Source of the DNA: Planctomycetota bacterium
GTDB taxonomy: Bacteria > Planctomycetota > Phycisphaerae > Phycisphaerales > UBA1924
NCBI GenBank assembly: GCA_017303555.1
Contig: JAFLCN010000013.1
Coordinates: 1 to 64,000 of the forward strand
Length of the DNA: 64,000 bases
Direction of reading: 5' to 3'
Every line of letters begins with the position of its first letter. Position 1 is the first letter of the stretch. A program made the translations under genes and the position numbers. Below the pieces are notes generated by a model, which saw only the letters and a list, made by a program, of their open reading frames with translations, had not been told where the DNA came from and did not search any database. This document shows positions 1 through 9,474 of this stretch, piece by piece.

Positions 1-1
1 C

Positions 2-94
2 GAGTACATCGAAATGTTCTACAATCGCAGGCGTCTGCACGCCGCGCTCGACTATGTCAGCCCCGAACAGTTCGAGGCGAGTCGGCGTGGTTGA
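2..94 (+). CDS. IS3-family transposase OrfB, C-terminal fragment cut by the window edge
   Basis: The last 30 codons of a reading frame that enters from the left edge are visible. They read [20 protein letters not shown] and then a short [10 protein letters not shown] tail before TGA. The Y-N-x-x-R-x-H-x-A-L-x-Y-x-S-P-x-x-F/Y pattern is the hallmark end of IS3-family OrfB, the DDE integrase-like transposase that cuts and joins the element ends. Only this fragment lies in the window, so completeness and the OrfA/OrfB frameshift cannot be judged. A terminal-repeat-like sequence follows a few bases after the stop, as expected at the right end of such an element. Confidence 0.85.
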   Translation, partial: EYIEMFYNRRRLHAALDYVSPEQFEASRRG

Positions 95-102
95 TCAAAG
101 TG

Positions 103-127
103 TGTCAACGGAAACTGGGTCAGGTCA
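103..127 (+). repeat. Putative right terminal inverted repeat of the IS3-family element
   Basis: Just after the transposase stop the sequence reads TGTCAACGGAAACTGGGTCA followed by GGTCA. A T-G-T-C-A-A start and an A-C-T-G-G-G-T-C-A-G-G-T-C-A end is the usual form of right ends of IS3-family elements. The left end is outside the window, so pairing and target duplication cannot be confirmed. Confidence 0.5.
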
Positions 128-832
128 GAGTTCAGGGCCCTCACTTAGTCTTGTTGATTCGAAGATGGGTTTCTGCTTTTCATGCTTGCCTTTACCGCGA
201 ATACCTCTCGCCTCAATTGCCGGACTTTGCTTGCACGGTTCCATTTCCGGAATGGAAAGAGGGCAGTTCCGCAATTGTTAATTTTGCACCACAGCCAGCA
301 CATGCGCAGTGGGTCAGCGTCCTTCGAACGTCTTTCCAAAGCGGAGCCATTGATCGCGTGATTTGCAACAACTCGCAATGTCACTACTGGGCCACGTGGT
401 CGCAGTTAGATGACGGCCGTCCGTGTTGCATATTTGCCCTTCGAATCTACCAGTGGGAACAACTTGTCGACAAATCGGTTTCTCCGCCAAGAGCATGCGT
501 CGGCACCTATTTTGGTGTCCCCAAACCCCAGTCTGCCACGAGTGCGAGCAAGATTTTCTTCCATTGGAAGTCGTCCCAGTTGCTAGATCCATTTTATTGA
601 CGGGCGCCATCCCGTTAGCGCGTTGATTGCAGCCGCCAGCAACAAATCACTTGCCGACGGCGGCGCACAAACGCATTCGCGGAAAGCAGCAAGATTGTCC
701 TGGCCCGATAGGCAAACAGGTTCGCCATCTTGAGAAACTTGTCGATGTCAGAAACGCGCGGGCCAATTTCGAGATTTAAAGCACCTCCGCAACTCTCCCT
801 CGGTTCACCCATAGGATCGACAGCGAACTGCA
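128..832. other. Gene-poor stretch between IS end and MFS gene
   Basis: About 700 bases with visibly lower GC than the rest of the window. Several short open frames exist on both strands. The longest, ending at 600 on the plus strand, and a smaller one at 423-626 with a Cys-x2-Cys pair show no recognisable domain, no convincing ribosome-binding site and no family likeness. The stretch may be a decayed remnant next to the insertion element. I do not call a gene here. Confidence 0.4.
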
Positions 833-2167
833 ATGGCCACGACGCACCACCTTCCCGTCAAACACGATCCCTACGCCGCGCTCCGCCTCCCCAATTACCG
901 GCTCTTCGCCGCGGGCTTTGTCACGTCCGCCACCGGCCTTCAGATGATGGGCATGGCGCTCGGCTGGGAGATCTACGAGCGTGCCAAAGCCGAAGGTTTT
1001 CTCGGCGTTGACGGCGCGGCACTCGCTCTTGGCTTCATCGGCCTTGCCCGCGCGCTCCCGGTCGTCGCCATGGCGCTCCCCGCGGGCTACGTCATCGACT
1101 CCTTTGACCGCAAGAAAGTTCTGCTCGTCACGCAATCCGGTTTCGCGCTCATGGCCGCGCTGCTTGCGTACGCCTCGTGGGCCGAGGCGTCGCTCTGGCT
1201 GATGTTCGCGCTCATCACGCTCTCGGGCTGTGTCCGCTCGTTCAATGGGCCGACGCGTTCCAGCCTGCTCCCCGATCTCGTGCCCGATCATGTTTTTCCC
1301 AACGCCATCACCTGGAACAGCAGCATGTTCCAGGTCGCCGCGGTTGGCGGGCCGTTGCTCGCCGGATTGATCATCGCATTCGCAAAGCACGCCTGGCCCG
1401 TCTACGCGATCTCCGCCGTGCTCTGCGGCATCTTCGCGCTCACCACGCTCGGCCTGAAGCCAATCGCCCACCACACAACCGGCCGGGGCAAAATGTCCCT
1501 TGCTGGCATGCTCGACGGGCTCAGCCACCTCTGGAAAGAACGCACCATCTTCGCCGCCATCACGCTTGATCTTTTCGCCGTGCTGCTGGGCGGCGCGGTG
1601 GGCCTGATGCCGATTTTCGCCGACAAGATTCTGCATGTCGGCCCGGTCGGGCTGGGCTGGCTTCGTGCGGCACCCTTTATCGGCGCCGGATTGATGGCTC
1701 TCTACCTCGCCTGGAATCCGCTCATCCGGCGCGCCGGACCGGCGATGCTGTGGTCGATCGCCGGTTTTGGCGTCTGCACCATCGTCTTTGGTTTCTCCAC
1801 CAATTTCTGGCTCTCGATGGCCATGCTCTTCACGCTCGGCGCGCTCGACAGCATTTCGGTCGTGGTGCGGCACGTGCTTGTGCAGCTGCGTACACCTCGG
1901 CATCTGCGTGGGCGCGTCTCCGCCGTCAACAGCGTCTTTATCGAGTGTTCCAACGAGCTCGGTTCGTTCGAATCCGGCCTCGTCGCCAAGCTCGCGCCGA
2001 TGTGGTTCGGGCTTTCCGCCATCGGGGGCGTCGTCTTCAGCGTCGTGAGCGGCGGCATCGGCACCATCCTCGTCGTCGCCGGCGTCGCCTGGTTCATTCC
2101 GGAGATTCGCCGCCTCGACAAACTCCACGACAAACCCTTCGACCTCGCGGAAGATGCTGGCAAGTAG
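833..2167 (+). CDS. MFS transporter, EntS/MFS_3-like exporter
   Basis: A 444-residue integral membrane protein with about twelve hydrophobic segments. The N-terminal [19 protein letters not shown] and the loop [11 protein letters not shown] after the second to third helix are characteristic of the drug/siderophore exporter branch of the major facilitator superfamily (MFS_3, EntS-like). Members use the proton gradient to export small molecules across the inner membrane. The substrate cannot be told from sequence. A central cytoplasmic loop near residues 210-240 separates the two six-helix halves. The gene stands alone; its stop is followed almost at once by a tandem C-rich repeat. The ATG start gives a normal family length. 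Confidence 0.85.
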   Translation: MATTHHLPVKHDPYAALRLPNYRLFAAGFVTSATGLQMMGMALGWEIYERAKAEGFLGVDGAALALGFIGLARALPVVAMALPAGYVIDSFDRKKVLLVTQSGFALMAALLAYASWAEASLWLMFALITLSGCVRSFNGPTRSSLLPDLVPDHVFPNAITWNSSMFQVAAVGGPLLAGLIIAFAKHAWPVYAISAVLCGIFALTTLGLKPIAHHTTGRGKMSLAGMLDGLSHLWKERTIFAAITLDLFAVLLGGAVGLMPIFADKILHVGPVGLGWLRAAPFIGAGLMALYLAWNPLIRRAGPAMLWSIAGFGVCTIVFGFSTNFWLSMAMLFTLGALDSISVVVRHVLVQLRTPRHLRGRVSAVNSVFIECSNELGSFESGLVAKLAPMWFGLSAIGGVVFSVVSGGIGTILVVAGVAWFIPEIRRLDKLHDKPFDLAEDAGK

Positions 2168-2183
2168 TTTCGCCTTCCCAGTT

Positions 2184-2239
2184 CACCTCCCCACCTCCCC
2201 ACCTCCCCACCTCCCCACCTCCCCACCTCCCCACCCCCC
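2184..2239 (+). repeat. Tandem 8-bp repeat, unit CACCTCCC
   Basis: Six perfect copies of CACCTCCC and a seventh imperfect, C-rich copy lie end to end, 16 bases after the MFS stop and about 75 bases before floA. One strand is purine-free over the whole array. A degenerate relative occurs near 54970-55010. Confidence 0.85.
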
Positions 2240-2313
2240 CACGTTCCCTCCCGCTTCTCTATACTCGCCCCGATTCACCCGGAAAGGTCCGGGCCATTCG
2301 CGGAGCTTTCTTC

Positions 2314-3321
2314 ATGCCCACCCCTGTCCTCATCGGTCTTGGCGTCGTTGGCGGCGTCATCCTGCTGGTCTTCATCGCGGTCTTCTTTCAGTTCGCCGCG
2401 CTCTGGTTCCAGGCCCTGCTCAGCAACGCCAGCGTCGGCATCTTCGACATGGTGGCGATGCGGTTCCGGAAGGTGGATGTCCGGACGATCGTTTACAGCC
2501 GCATCCGCGCCGTGAAGGCGGGCATGGACATCCCGACCGAGGCGCTCGAAACGCACTACCTCGCCGGTGGCCGGGTCCCCCACGTCATCAACGCCCTGGT
2601 TTCGGCCCAGAAGGCCAAGATCCCGCTCTCGTGGGACGTCGCCACCGCGATCGACCTCGCGGGGCGTGACATCGTCGATGCCGTGCAGACCAGCGTGAAT
2701 CCGAAAGTCATCGACTGCCCCGCCCAGCACGGCCCCCGCAGCACGATCGACGCCGTCGCGAAGGACGGCATCCAGCTCAAGTGCAAGGCCCGCGTCACCG
2801 TCCGCACCAACATCGCCCGCCTCGTCGGTGGCGCCACCGAAGAAACCATCATCGCCCGCGTCGGCCAGGGCATCGTCTCCACCATCGGTTCCGCGGCAGA
2901 CCACAAGGCCGTGCTCGAAAACCCCGACGAAATCTCCAAGACCGTCATGCGCTCCGGCCTCGATGCCGGCACCGCCTTCGAGATCCTGTCGATTGATATC
3001 GCCGACGTGGATGTGGGTGACAACATCGGCGCGAAACTCCAGGGCGATCAGGCCCAGGCCGACAAGGCCCGCTTCCAGGCCGAAGCCGAAAAACGCCGCG
3101 CCCTCGCGATGGCGCTCGAGCAGGAAAACAAGGCCAAAATCCAAGAGAATCAGGCCATCGTCACGCTCGCTCAGGCCGAAGTGCCCAAGGCCTTGGCCGA
3201 GGCCCTTCGCACCGGCAAGATGGGTGTGATGGACTACTACCGCATGCAGAATGTCCAGGCGGACACCGCGATGCGGATGGGCATCGCGGGCGATGCCGGT
3301 TCTGCTCCCCATCAGGGCTGA
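2314..3321 (+). CDS. floA: Flotillin-like protein FloA (UPF0365)
   Basis: A 335-residue SPFH-superfamily scaffold protein of bacterial functional membrane microdomains. A short N-terminal membrane anchor (about residues 4-32) is followed by the FloA-specific stretch [20 protein letters not shown], then the SPFH core (around [19 protein letters not shown]) and an Ala/Glu-rich coiled-coil region ([20 protein letters not shown]). Length and order match the YqfA/FloA family, which is typically about 330 residues. The frame is open far upstream, but the ATG at 2314 is chosen because the protein then begins exactly with the membrane anchor. Known family role: organising signalling and secretion complexes in membrane rafts. 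It is monocistronic here; the nearest neighbour on the right is convergent. Confidence 0.9.
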   Translation: MPTPVLIGLGVVGGVILLVFIAVFFQFAALWFQALLSNASVGIFDMVAMRFRKVDVRTIVYSRIRAVKAGMDIPTEALETHYLAGGRVPHVINALVSAQKAKIPLSWDVATAIDLAGRDIVDAVQTSVNPKVIDCPAQHGPRSTIDAVAKDGIQLKCKARVTVRTNIARLVGGATEETIIARVGQGIVSTIGSAADHKAVLENPDEISKTVMRSGLDAGTAFEILSIDIADVDVGDNIGAKLQGDQAQADKARFQAEAEKRRALAMALEQENKAKIQENQAIVTLAQAEVPKALAEALRTGKMGVMDYYRMQNVQADTAMRMGIAGDAGSAPHQG

Positions 3322-3486
3322 TCGGTTCGAAATTTCGCAACCACTCCGATCGCGCGAAGCAACTGCCCACTCAACGCGGCGGAGCCCCTGCGCGCCACAC
3401 GTTCGACGCCACACGTTCAGCCCCACGCGGGCAAGCCCAGTCGGGCCCCACACCTTCCGACGTCAAGCAGCACATCGCGCCGAAGT

Positions 3487-3521
3487 CCAAAAAGTCACAA
3501 GGCCCGCCGAAGCGAGCCTTG
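3487..3521 (-). terminator. Rho-independent terminator after the first PEP-CTERM-like gene
   Basis: On the minus strand, CAAGGC and GCCTTG pair around a GC-rich loop and are followed by TGACTTTTT. It lies about 40 bases beyond the stop at 3563. The plus strand also has a T-rich stretch after the hairpin, so it may serve floA too. Confidence 0.6.
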
Positions 3522-3562
3522 TAACGTTTTCTCTTCCCTGACTCGGCCCGAACTCAAACAAC

Positions 3563-4252
3563 TTAGCGGCGGCGACGGGTGGCGATCAGACCGCCAAGTC
3601 CCAGGAGCGCCATCGACGCGGGCGTCGGAACAAGCTGGCCGGCCACACCAACAGAGATCTCGCGGAAGTCCGCGTTCATGTTGGAGTTGACGGGCTCCGA
3701 AAGGTGGATCTGCACGATCGAGCCATCGAGCGGCTGGAGCGCCATCGGCTGGCCCATGTTCCACGAGCCGGTTTCGCCCGTGAACATCGGGTTGCCGGTG
3801 TAGGAGTAGAGCATCGCACCGCGGATCGCGCCGTTGAAGAACACGGCTCCGCCAAACATGACCCAGTCACCAGCGAGCTGGCCGACGAGCGTGTTGCCGA
3901 CGGTGTCGCGGGCCGTGAACGAGCCGTTGCCCGAGGCCATGTTGCCCACGCGGTTGAAGAACGAGATGTCGATGTCGAACGAGGCGATCGTGCGGCTCGT
4001 GAAGCCGGCGTTGAACACCGCCGTGCCCGCGCCGGGGTTCGGCACCAGGCTCACGCTGCCGTCGGTCTGCAGCGCGCCGTTCGAAACCGCGCTCGCGTTG
4101 AACTGACCGGTATCGCCGATTGCGTTGTAGGCGTAGCGGCCCGACAGGTTCGTGTACGTGAAGGTCACCAGCGGACCGGCGGTCGCGAGGCTCGCAAGCC
4201 CCATCGCCATCCCAGCCGCAACAGCCATCTTGGTCGTATTCAAAGTCTTCAC
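3563..4252 (-). CDS. PEP-CTERM-like secreted protein (copy A of a tandem pair)
   Basis: A 229-residue exported protein. It starts with a signal peptide (VKTLNTTKMAVAAGMAMGLA, cleaved near ATAGP), continues with a beta-rich Gly/Asn body beginning PLVTFTYTNLSGRYAYN, and ends in VPTPASMALLGLGGLIATRR plus two more Arg. That tripartite end (Pro motif, hydrophobic helix, Arg cluster) is the PEP-CTERM-type sorting signal processed by an exosortase. The frame is open further upstream, but a GTG at 4252 with GGAG a few bases ahead places the signal peptide at the N-terminus. The paralogue at 4563-5237 shares the PLVTFTYTNL start, the DGS.S and PGAGTAVFN motifs and the same order of blocks. The function of the body is unknown. 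Confidence 0.8.
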   Translation of the reverse strand: MKTLNTTKMAVAAGMAMGLASLATAGPLVTFTYTNLSGRYAYNAIGDTGQFNASAVSNGALQTDGSVSLVPNPGAGTAVFNAGFTSRTIASFDIDISFFNRVGNMASGNGSFTARDTVGNTLVGQLAGDWVMFGGAVFFNGAIRGAMLYSYTGNPMFTGETGSWNMGQPMALQPLDGSIVQIHLSEPVNSNMNADFREISVGVAGQLVPTPASMALLGLGGLIATRRRR

Positions 4253-4501
4253 CACTGCTCCTCTCCCATCCTCTTGGTGGACAGCCACCTCTATGACTGG
4301 TCCGTGCCGGACACCCAAGAGACCCGAACGGTCGCCAACGGACGCGACCACCAACTCCGGGACTCTCCCACGTGTCAAACATGCACCAGGCCTCAGGAAC
4401 GGCAAGGCAAGTGGAATGAAAAATTCCCGAAGCTTGAGAAATTCGATCCGATGCGCAGCCCTTGCGGGCTTACCGGACCTGTCTCCCCAGCGCCCTCGGG
4501 C

Positions 4502-4536
4502 CAAAACGAACAAGGCCGACCTTGCGGTCGGCCTTT
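4502..4536 (-). terminator. Terminator between the PEP-CTERM-like paralogues
   Basis: AAGGCCGAC and GTCGGCCTT form a perfect 9-bp stem with a 6-base loop. On the minus strand it is followed by TGTTCGTTTTGG. It sits 27 bases after the stop of the 4563-5237 gene and so uncouples the two paralogues. Confidence 0.75.
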
Positions 4537-4562
4537 GTTCGAGTGTTTGTTTCCTTCAAGAC

Positions 4563-5237
4563 TTAGCGGCGACGGCGACCGGCGATCAGACCGCCGAGGC
4601 CGAACAGTGCCGCCGACGCGGGCGAGGGCACGAGCTGCCCGGCGACGCCGGTCGAAACCTGGCTGAAGTTGCCATCAAAGAACCCGCCCGGAGCGTCCAG
4701 GAACAACTGGACGAGCGAGCCATCCAGAGGCTGGCCGGGGACATTCGAGGCAAAGAAACCGGAGTTCCCGATGAACAGGCCGTTCACGGCGGGAATGAAA
4801 ACGCTGTTCGAGATCGCGCCGTTGAAGAACGTCGCGCCACCGAAGTTGATCCAGTCGCCAGTGAGGTCGCCCTTCAACTGGTTGCCGACCGTGTCGGTGA
4901 TCACAAACGAGCCCGCGCCCGATGCGGTGCCGAGCATGTTGTTCTTGGCGAAGACCGACAGATTCAGCACGAAATCAGCCGCGGAACCACCGAAAAAGCC
5001 GGGGTTGAAAACCGCGGTGCCGGCACCGGGGCCAACCACGCGCGAAACCGAGCCGTCGGTGCTCAGGCCCCCACCGTTGACGGCGTATGCACCGAAGCTA
5101 CCGGTACCGTTGCCGTTGTCCAGATAGACGCCATTCAGGTTGGTGTAGGTGAACGTGACCAGCGGGCCAGCAACAGCGGAACCTGCGGCGGCAGCCATAG
5201 CCAACGTACCCAAAGCGATCGCTTGCATTGTGCGCAC
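4563..5237 (-). CDS. PEP-CTERM-like secreted protein (copy B of a tandem pair)
   Basis: A 224-residue exported protein with a signal peptide (VRTMQAIALGTLAMAAAAGS, cleavage near AVAG) and the C-terminal sorting region VPSPASAALFGLGGLIAGRR plus two Arg. The body opens with PLVTFTYTNLNGVYLDNGNG and carries PGAGTAVFNPGFFGG, GDLTGDWINFGGATFFNGAI and QPLDGSLVQLFLD, each with a counterpart in copy A. The two genes are therefore a tandem duplication that has diverged. The GTG start at 5237 is preceded by GAGG at seven bases. Body function is unknown; the C-terminus implies exosortase processing and surface or matrix location. Confidence 0.8.
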   Translation of the reverse strand: MRTMQAIALGTLAMAAAAGSAVAGPLVTFTYTNLNGVYLDNGNGTGSFGAYAVNGGGLSTDGSVSRVVGPGAGTAVFNPGFFGGSAADFVLNLSVFAKNNMLGTASGAGSFVITDTVGNQLKGDLTGDWINFGGATFFNGAISNSVFIPAVNGLFIGNSGFFASNVPGQPLDGSLVQLFLDAPGGFFDGNFSQVSTGVAGQLVPSPASAALFGLGGLIAGRRRR

Positions 5238-5327
5238 GGAACTTCCTCTCTCTCTAGGGTCCACATCCAACCTCCCCCCGCCAAATGCGGAACAAACCGG
5301 GTGGATGGGGACCGACCTCCGGACCCT

Positions 5328-5355
5328 ATTGTCACCAGAACTCGCACTTTTGCAA
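5328..5355 (-). promoter_or_regulatory. Possible sigma-70-type promoter for the copy B gene
   Basis: On the minus strand TTGCAA is separated by 16 bases from GACAAT, about 90 bases ahead of the GTG start. Matches are partial, so this is a weak prediction. Confidence 0.3.
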
Positions 5356-5391
5356 CCCAGAGTCGCAGGAATTGACAGAATTTCTTGCGCG

Positions 5392-5415
5392 AAAAAAGCC
5401 CTGAAAAAGGGCTTT
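5392..5415 (-). terminator. Strong rho-independent terminator
   Basis: AAAGCCCT and AGGGCTTT form an 8-bp stem around a five-base A-rich loop, and the minus-strand transcript then ends in six T. It lies upstream of the copy B gene and downstream, at some 440 bases, of nrdJ, so it would stop read-through from nrdJ. Confidence 0.75.
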
Positions 5416-5851
5416 GTCAGGTGCGTACGCGTTATTGACAAACCAACGGGCGCATTCTGGGATGCGCCTTCGCAGAGGTCCGCGGCGGCTCTTCGGTCCT
5501 AGGTCCGAGAAACGCCAAGTTCACCCAGAATCGGTCACGCTCCGTTTTCGATCCATCCATGACGCGGGCTGGACGGGGCTCAGGGCCTCGCTCCGAAATT
5601 CCGTTCGGCTTTGCCCGGACCCCGGCCGCGCCGGGGTCCATGCGTCGTCATGAACCGAAAAGTTCCAAGTGTGGCCGGCGGCTCTTCCGTGCCGCCTGCC
5701 TCGGCAGGGTTCCCTCCCGCTGCCGGATGAGGCGTGACCGAACTCTGGCTCCGACCGTTCGCGGCGAACAACCGGAGCATTCTCCCGGGGCGTGCTTGTG
5801 CTCGCCGCGGGCCTCTGCGAAGACGCATCGCGCGCCTTCGAAAAACACCAA
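5416..5851. other. Intergenic stretch downstream of nrdJ
   Basis: About 430 bases without a supported gene. Short open frames on both strands have no ribosome-binding site or recognisable domain. Several C/G-rich inverted stretches occur, but none is a clear terminator. Confidence 0.4.
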
Positions 5852-8800
5852 TCAGCTGCAGCCCATGCTCGCTCCGCAATTGAGGCACTTGTAGCACGTG
5901 CCGCTGCGGACGGTGATCGTGCCGCAGCCGTCGCACGCGGGTGCATCACCCAGGCTTTCCATCGCGGCGGACAGTGCCGACGTTGCCACTGTGGCAACAG
6001 CCTGGGCGACGGGGGTCGTCTGAGCCTTGAGCGTTCCGACCGCTGTGCCTGCCTTCGTGAAGGACTCGGCAAATGCCTGGACCGAGCGGGGCGAATCAAC
6101 CGTGAGTCGGCCCGGAGCCGGATCGCGTGACGGTGCGGGTGCATCGTGCTCGAGCGACATGCGGAGCTCGCTCGAGACGGGAGTCGCAACTTCGGGCTCG
6201 CGCTTGGGCGCGTGCGCTTCGCGATAGCCGGGGATGAACTGCATGCCGAGCCAGCGGAAGATGTAATCGACCAGGCTCTTCGCGAACGGAATGTCGCGAT
6301 TCTCGGTCATGCCCGCGGGCTCAAACCGCTGGTGGCTGAACTTATTCACGAGGCTTTCGACCGGCACGCCGTATTGCAGCGCGACCGAGACAGCAGTGCC
6401 GAGTGAATCCATCAGGCCGCCGATGGTGGAGCCTTCCTTGCTCATCGTGATGAAGAGTTCGCCGGGGCGACCATCTTCATAGAGACCGACCGAGAGGTAT
6501 CCCTCGTGTCCGGCCACGTTGAACTTGTGGGTGAGGCTTGGACGCGTATCGGGCAATCGGCGGCGCATCGGGCGGTGCACGATCTGGACCTGCGTTTCGA
6601 CCACGATGCGCTCGTTGCCGACCTGGACCGCACTCGCCATGCGAGCGACATCCCCCGCTACTTCGGCGCGGGCTTCGGCGATCTCGACGGCGTCTTCGTC
6701 GTTTCCGGCGAGGACGGCTTCTTCTTCCTTCTTCTCATCATCCTTCTTGAGCTCGCTCTTGGCCTCATCAGCGGTGCTGCTGAGGGGCTGGCTGAGCTTG
6801 CAACCATCGCGATAGAGCGCGTTGGCCTTGAGGCCCAGTTCCCACGAGAGGCGGTAGCACGACTTGATGTCGTCCACCGTTGCATCGGTGGGCAGGTTGA
6901 TGGTCTTGCTGATCGCGCCGCTGATGAACGGCTGTGCCGCGGCCATCATGCGGATGTGGCCTTCGGCCGCGATGAATCGCTGGCCGAGCTTGCCGCACTT
7001 ATTGGCGCAGTCGAAGACGGGCAGGTGTTCCTTCTTGAGGTGCGGCGCGCCCTCGACGGTCTGCGTGCCGCAGATCGCGCGATTGAGGCCTTCGAGCTGG
7101 AGTTCGCTGAGGCCGAGAGCGCGGAGCAGGTTGAACGAGAAATCGTTCTGAGCCTTGGCCGCGTCGATACCGAGAAGCTTCAGCGTCTCGGGCTTGACGC
7201 ACCAGCCACCGAAGGCGAACCCGAGCTCGAAGATGCCGGGGAGGCTCTTGCTGATGGTGTCGAGTTCGGCTTCGCTGAGTCCCTTGCTCTTGAGGAACGC
7301 GCCGAGCGTCATGTTGGTCTTGGCGCCCTTGACATCGGCCGGGATCGTCGCATCGAGCGAGAGCGTGCCGAGCAGGTACTCCATGATCTCCGTGACCTGC
7401 GATTCGCTGTAGCCAAGAGCGACGAGCGCAGGACGCACCGATTCGTTGGCGATCTTGAAGTAGCCGCCGCCAGCGAGCTTCTTGAACTTGACCAGCGCGA
7501 AATCGGGCTCGACGCCGGTGGTATCGCAATCCATCAGCAGGCCGATCGTGCCGGTCGGCGCGATGACGGTCGTCTGTGCGTTGCGATAGCCGTAACGCTT
7601 GCCCTCGGTGAGTGCATCATCCCAGGCGACGACGGCGCGATCGAGGATCGCTTCGGCGTTCGCGATGCCGATCTTCTTCGACTTGAACAGCTTGTGATCG
7701 ATCGGCACCGGACGGATGCGGAGGTCTTCGTACGAATCGCTGTTCCGCGCTTCGCCGTATGCCGCGAGGCGGTGATTGCGGATGACCCGCAGCATGCTCT
7801 CTTTGTTCGGCGCGTAACCGGGGAACGGTCCGTGCTCGGCGGCCATCAGCGCGCTCATGCGGTACGAGCGGCCGGTGAGAATCGACGAGAGCGTGGCGCA
7901 CACGGCCCGTGCCTCGTCGCTGTCGTACGGAATGCCAGCCTGCATGAGCATCGCGCCGAGGTTGGCGTAGCCCAGGCCGAGCGTGCGGTACTTCCACGAG
8001 AGTTCAGCGATCGGCTTGCTCGGGAACGCGGCCATCAGCACGCTGATCTCGAGAACCATCGTCCACAGATCAGTCGCGTGCTCGTAGCGCTCGACATCGA
8101 ACGTGCGAGCCTCGGAGTCGTAGAACTTCAGCACGTTCAGCGATGCGAGATTGCACGCCGTGTTATCGAGGAACATGTACTCGGAGCAAGGATTGCTCGC
8201 GTTGATGCGACCAGCGCTCGGGCAGGTGTGCCATGCGTTGATCGTGCCATCAAACTGCACGCCCGGGTCGGCGCAGCGCCATGCCGCGAAACCGATTTGC
8301 TCCCACAGGTTGCTGGCCTTGAAGGTGCGGGCGATCTGGCCGTTCACACGCCACTTGGTGGTCCAGTCGCCATCCTTATCGAGCGCATCGAAGAACGAGT
8401 CGGGGATGCGGACAGAGTTGTTGCTGTTCTGGCCGCTGACGGTGTAGTACGCCTCGCCGTTGAAGTCGTAATCGAGCTTGAGCTTGAGACGCTCGCTGGT
8501 CTCGGCGATCTCAGGGCTGCCCTTCTTGAGGACCTTCATTCCCTCAACGAGCGCAGCGACCTTGATTTCCTCGCGGACCTTCCAGTTGATGAAGGTCTCG
8601 ATGTCCGGGTGATCCATGTCGAGGCAGACCATCTTGGCTGCACGCCGAGTGGTGCCGCCGCTCTTGACCGCGCTCGCGGCACGATCGCCGATGCGCAGCC
8701 ACGACATCAGACCGCTGGACTTGCCGCCGCCGGAGAGCTTCTCGCCTTCGCCACGGAGCGAACTGAAGTTGGTTCCGGTGCCGCTGCCGTACTTGAAGAG

Positions 8801-9385
8801 ACGAGCCTCGCGGACCCAAAGGTCCATGATGCCGCCTTCGCCGACGAGGTCATCATCGACGCTCTGAATGAAGCAGGCATGGGGCTGCGGGTGCGTGTAC
8901 GCATCGCTCGCGAGCGTGACCGCGCCGGTCTTGGGGTCGGCGACGAAGTGGCCCTGTGCCGGACCGCTGATGCCGTACGCGAAGTTAAGGCCGGTGTTGA
9001 ACCACTGCGGGCTGTTCGGCGCGCAGATCTGGTGCACCATCATGTACGCGAGCTCGTCGTAGAACGCCTGCGCATCCGCGGCGGTCTCGAAGTACCCGTG
9101 CTTCTCGCCCCAGTGGCGCCAGCAGCCAGCGAGACGGTGGATGACCTGCTTCGCAGACTTCTCCGGTCCCGTTCCGCCACCTTCAACCGGCACGCCGGCC
9201 TTGCGGAAGTACTTGGAAACCATGATGTCGGTCGCAAGCTGCGACCAACTCTCGGGCACTTCGGCATCTTTCATCTCGAAGACGACCGAGCCATCGGGAT
9301 TGGAAATCTTGGACGACCGCTTCACCCACTTGACGGAGGCGAAGGGATCGGAATTGGACGTGGTGAACTTGCGGGTGATCTTCAT
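5852..9385 (-). CDS. nrdJ: Adenosylcobalamin-dependent (class II) ribonucleoside-diphosphate reductase
   Basis: An 1177-residue class II ribonucleotide reductase that makes deoxyribonucleotides using a cobalamin-derived radical, independent of oxygen. The N-terminus MKITRKFTTSNSDPFASVKW and the blocks HQICAPNSPQWFNTGLNFAY, ACFIQSVDDDLVGEGGIMDL, KYGSGTGTNFSSLRGEG and NPCSEYMFLDNTACNLASLN are family signatures. The last contains the N-x-C-x-E active-site triad. Near the C-terminus, after a charged linker (about residues 865-915), comes a TSCPD-like domain and a terminal Cys cluster (CDGC...CYKC...C), typical of the redox-active zinc tail of this family. Length is normal for the long form. The ATG start gives the expected N-terminus. 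No cobalamin riboswitch was recognised in the 88 bases upstream. dcd, which also acts in deoxynucleotide metabolism, lies upstream on the same strand. Confidence 0.95.
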   Translation of the reverse strand: MKITRKFTTSNSDPFASVKWVKRSSKISNPDGSVVFEMKDAEVPESWSQLATDIMVSKYFRKAGVPVEGGGTGPEKSAKQVIHRLAGCWRHWGEKHGYFETAADAQAFYDELAYMMVHQICAPNSPQWFNTGLNFAYGISGPAQGHFVADPKTGAVTLASDAYTHPQPHACFIQSVDDDLVGEGGIMDLWVREARLFKYGSGTGTNFSSLRGEGEKLSGGGKSSGLMSWLRIGDRAASAVKSGGTTRRAAKMVCLDMDHPDIETFINWKVREEIKVAALVEGMKVLKKGSPEIAETSERLKLKLDYDFNGEAYYTVSGQNSNNSVRIPDSFFDALDKDGDWTTKWRVNGQIARTFKASNLWEQIGFAAWRCADPGVQFDGTINAWHTCPSAGRINASNPCSEYMFLDNTACNLASLNVLKFYDSEARTFDVERYEHATDLWTMVLEISVLMAAFPSKPIAELSWKYRTLGLGYANLGAMLMQAGIPYDSDEARAVCATLSSILTGRSYRMSALMAAEHGPFPGYAPNKESMLRVIRNHRLAAYGEARNSDSYEDLRIRPVPIDHKLFKSKKIGIANAEAILDRAVVAWDDALTEGKRYGYRNAQTTVIAPTGTIGLLMDCDTTGVEPDFALVKFKKLAGGGYFKIANESVRPALVALGYSESQVTEIMEYLLGTLSLDATIPADVKGAKTNMTLGAFLKSKGLSEAELDTISKSLPGIFELGFAFGGWCVKPETLKLLGIDAAKAQNDFSFNLLRALGLSELQLEGLNRAICGTQTVEGAPHLKKEHLPVFDCANKCGKLGQRFIAAEGHIRMMAAAQPFISGAISKTINLPTDATVDDIKSCYRLSWELGLKANALYRDGCKLSQPLSSTADEAKSELKKDDEKKEEEAVLAGNDEDAVEIAEARAEVAGDVARMASAVQVGNERIVVETQVQIVHRPMRRRLPDTRPSLTHKFNVAGHEGYLSVGLYEDGRPGELFITMSKEGSTIGGLMDSLGTAVSVALQYGVPVESLVNKFSHQRFEPAGMTENRDIPFAKSLVDYIFRWLGMQFIPGYREAHAPKREPEVATPVSSELRMSLEHDAPAPSRDPAPGRLTVDSPRSVQAFAESFTKAGTAVGTLKAQTTPVAQAVATVATSALSAAMESLGDAPACDGCGTITVRSGTCYKCLNCGASMGCS

Positions 9386-9474
9386 GTAAAAACTCGGCTT
9401 GGGAACTGGTGATGACGAGAAGAAGGCACCGAGGCAGGAGGCATCAAGGCATGAGGAGAGGAAAACGACAGCCG

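Noticed and set aside
6506..9412. A 968-codon open frame antisense to nrdJ
   Set aside because: Long antisense frames are expected in high-GC genes. The nrdJ frame has full family motifs; the antisense product is repetitive in Arg, Glu, Ala and Asp and has no domain.
9386..9474. Cobalamin riboswitch ahead of nrdJ
   Set aside because: The gap is under 90 bases and no B12-box-like sequence was seen. Class II reductases are also not the usual targets of repression by cobalamin.
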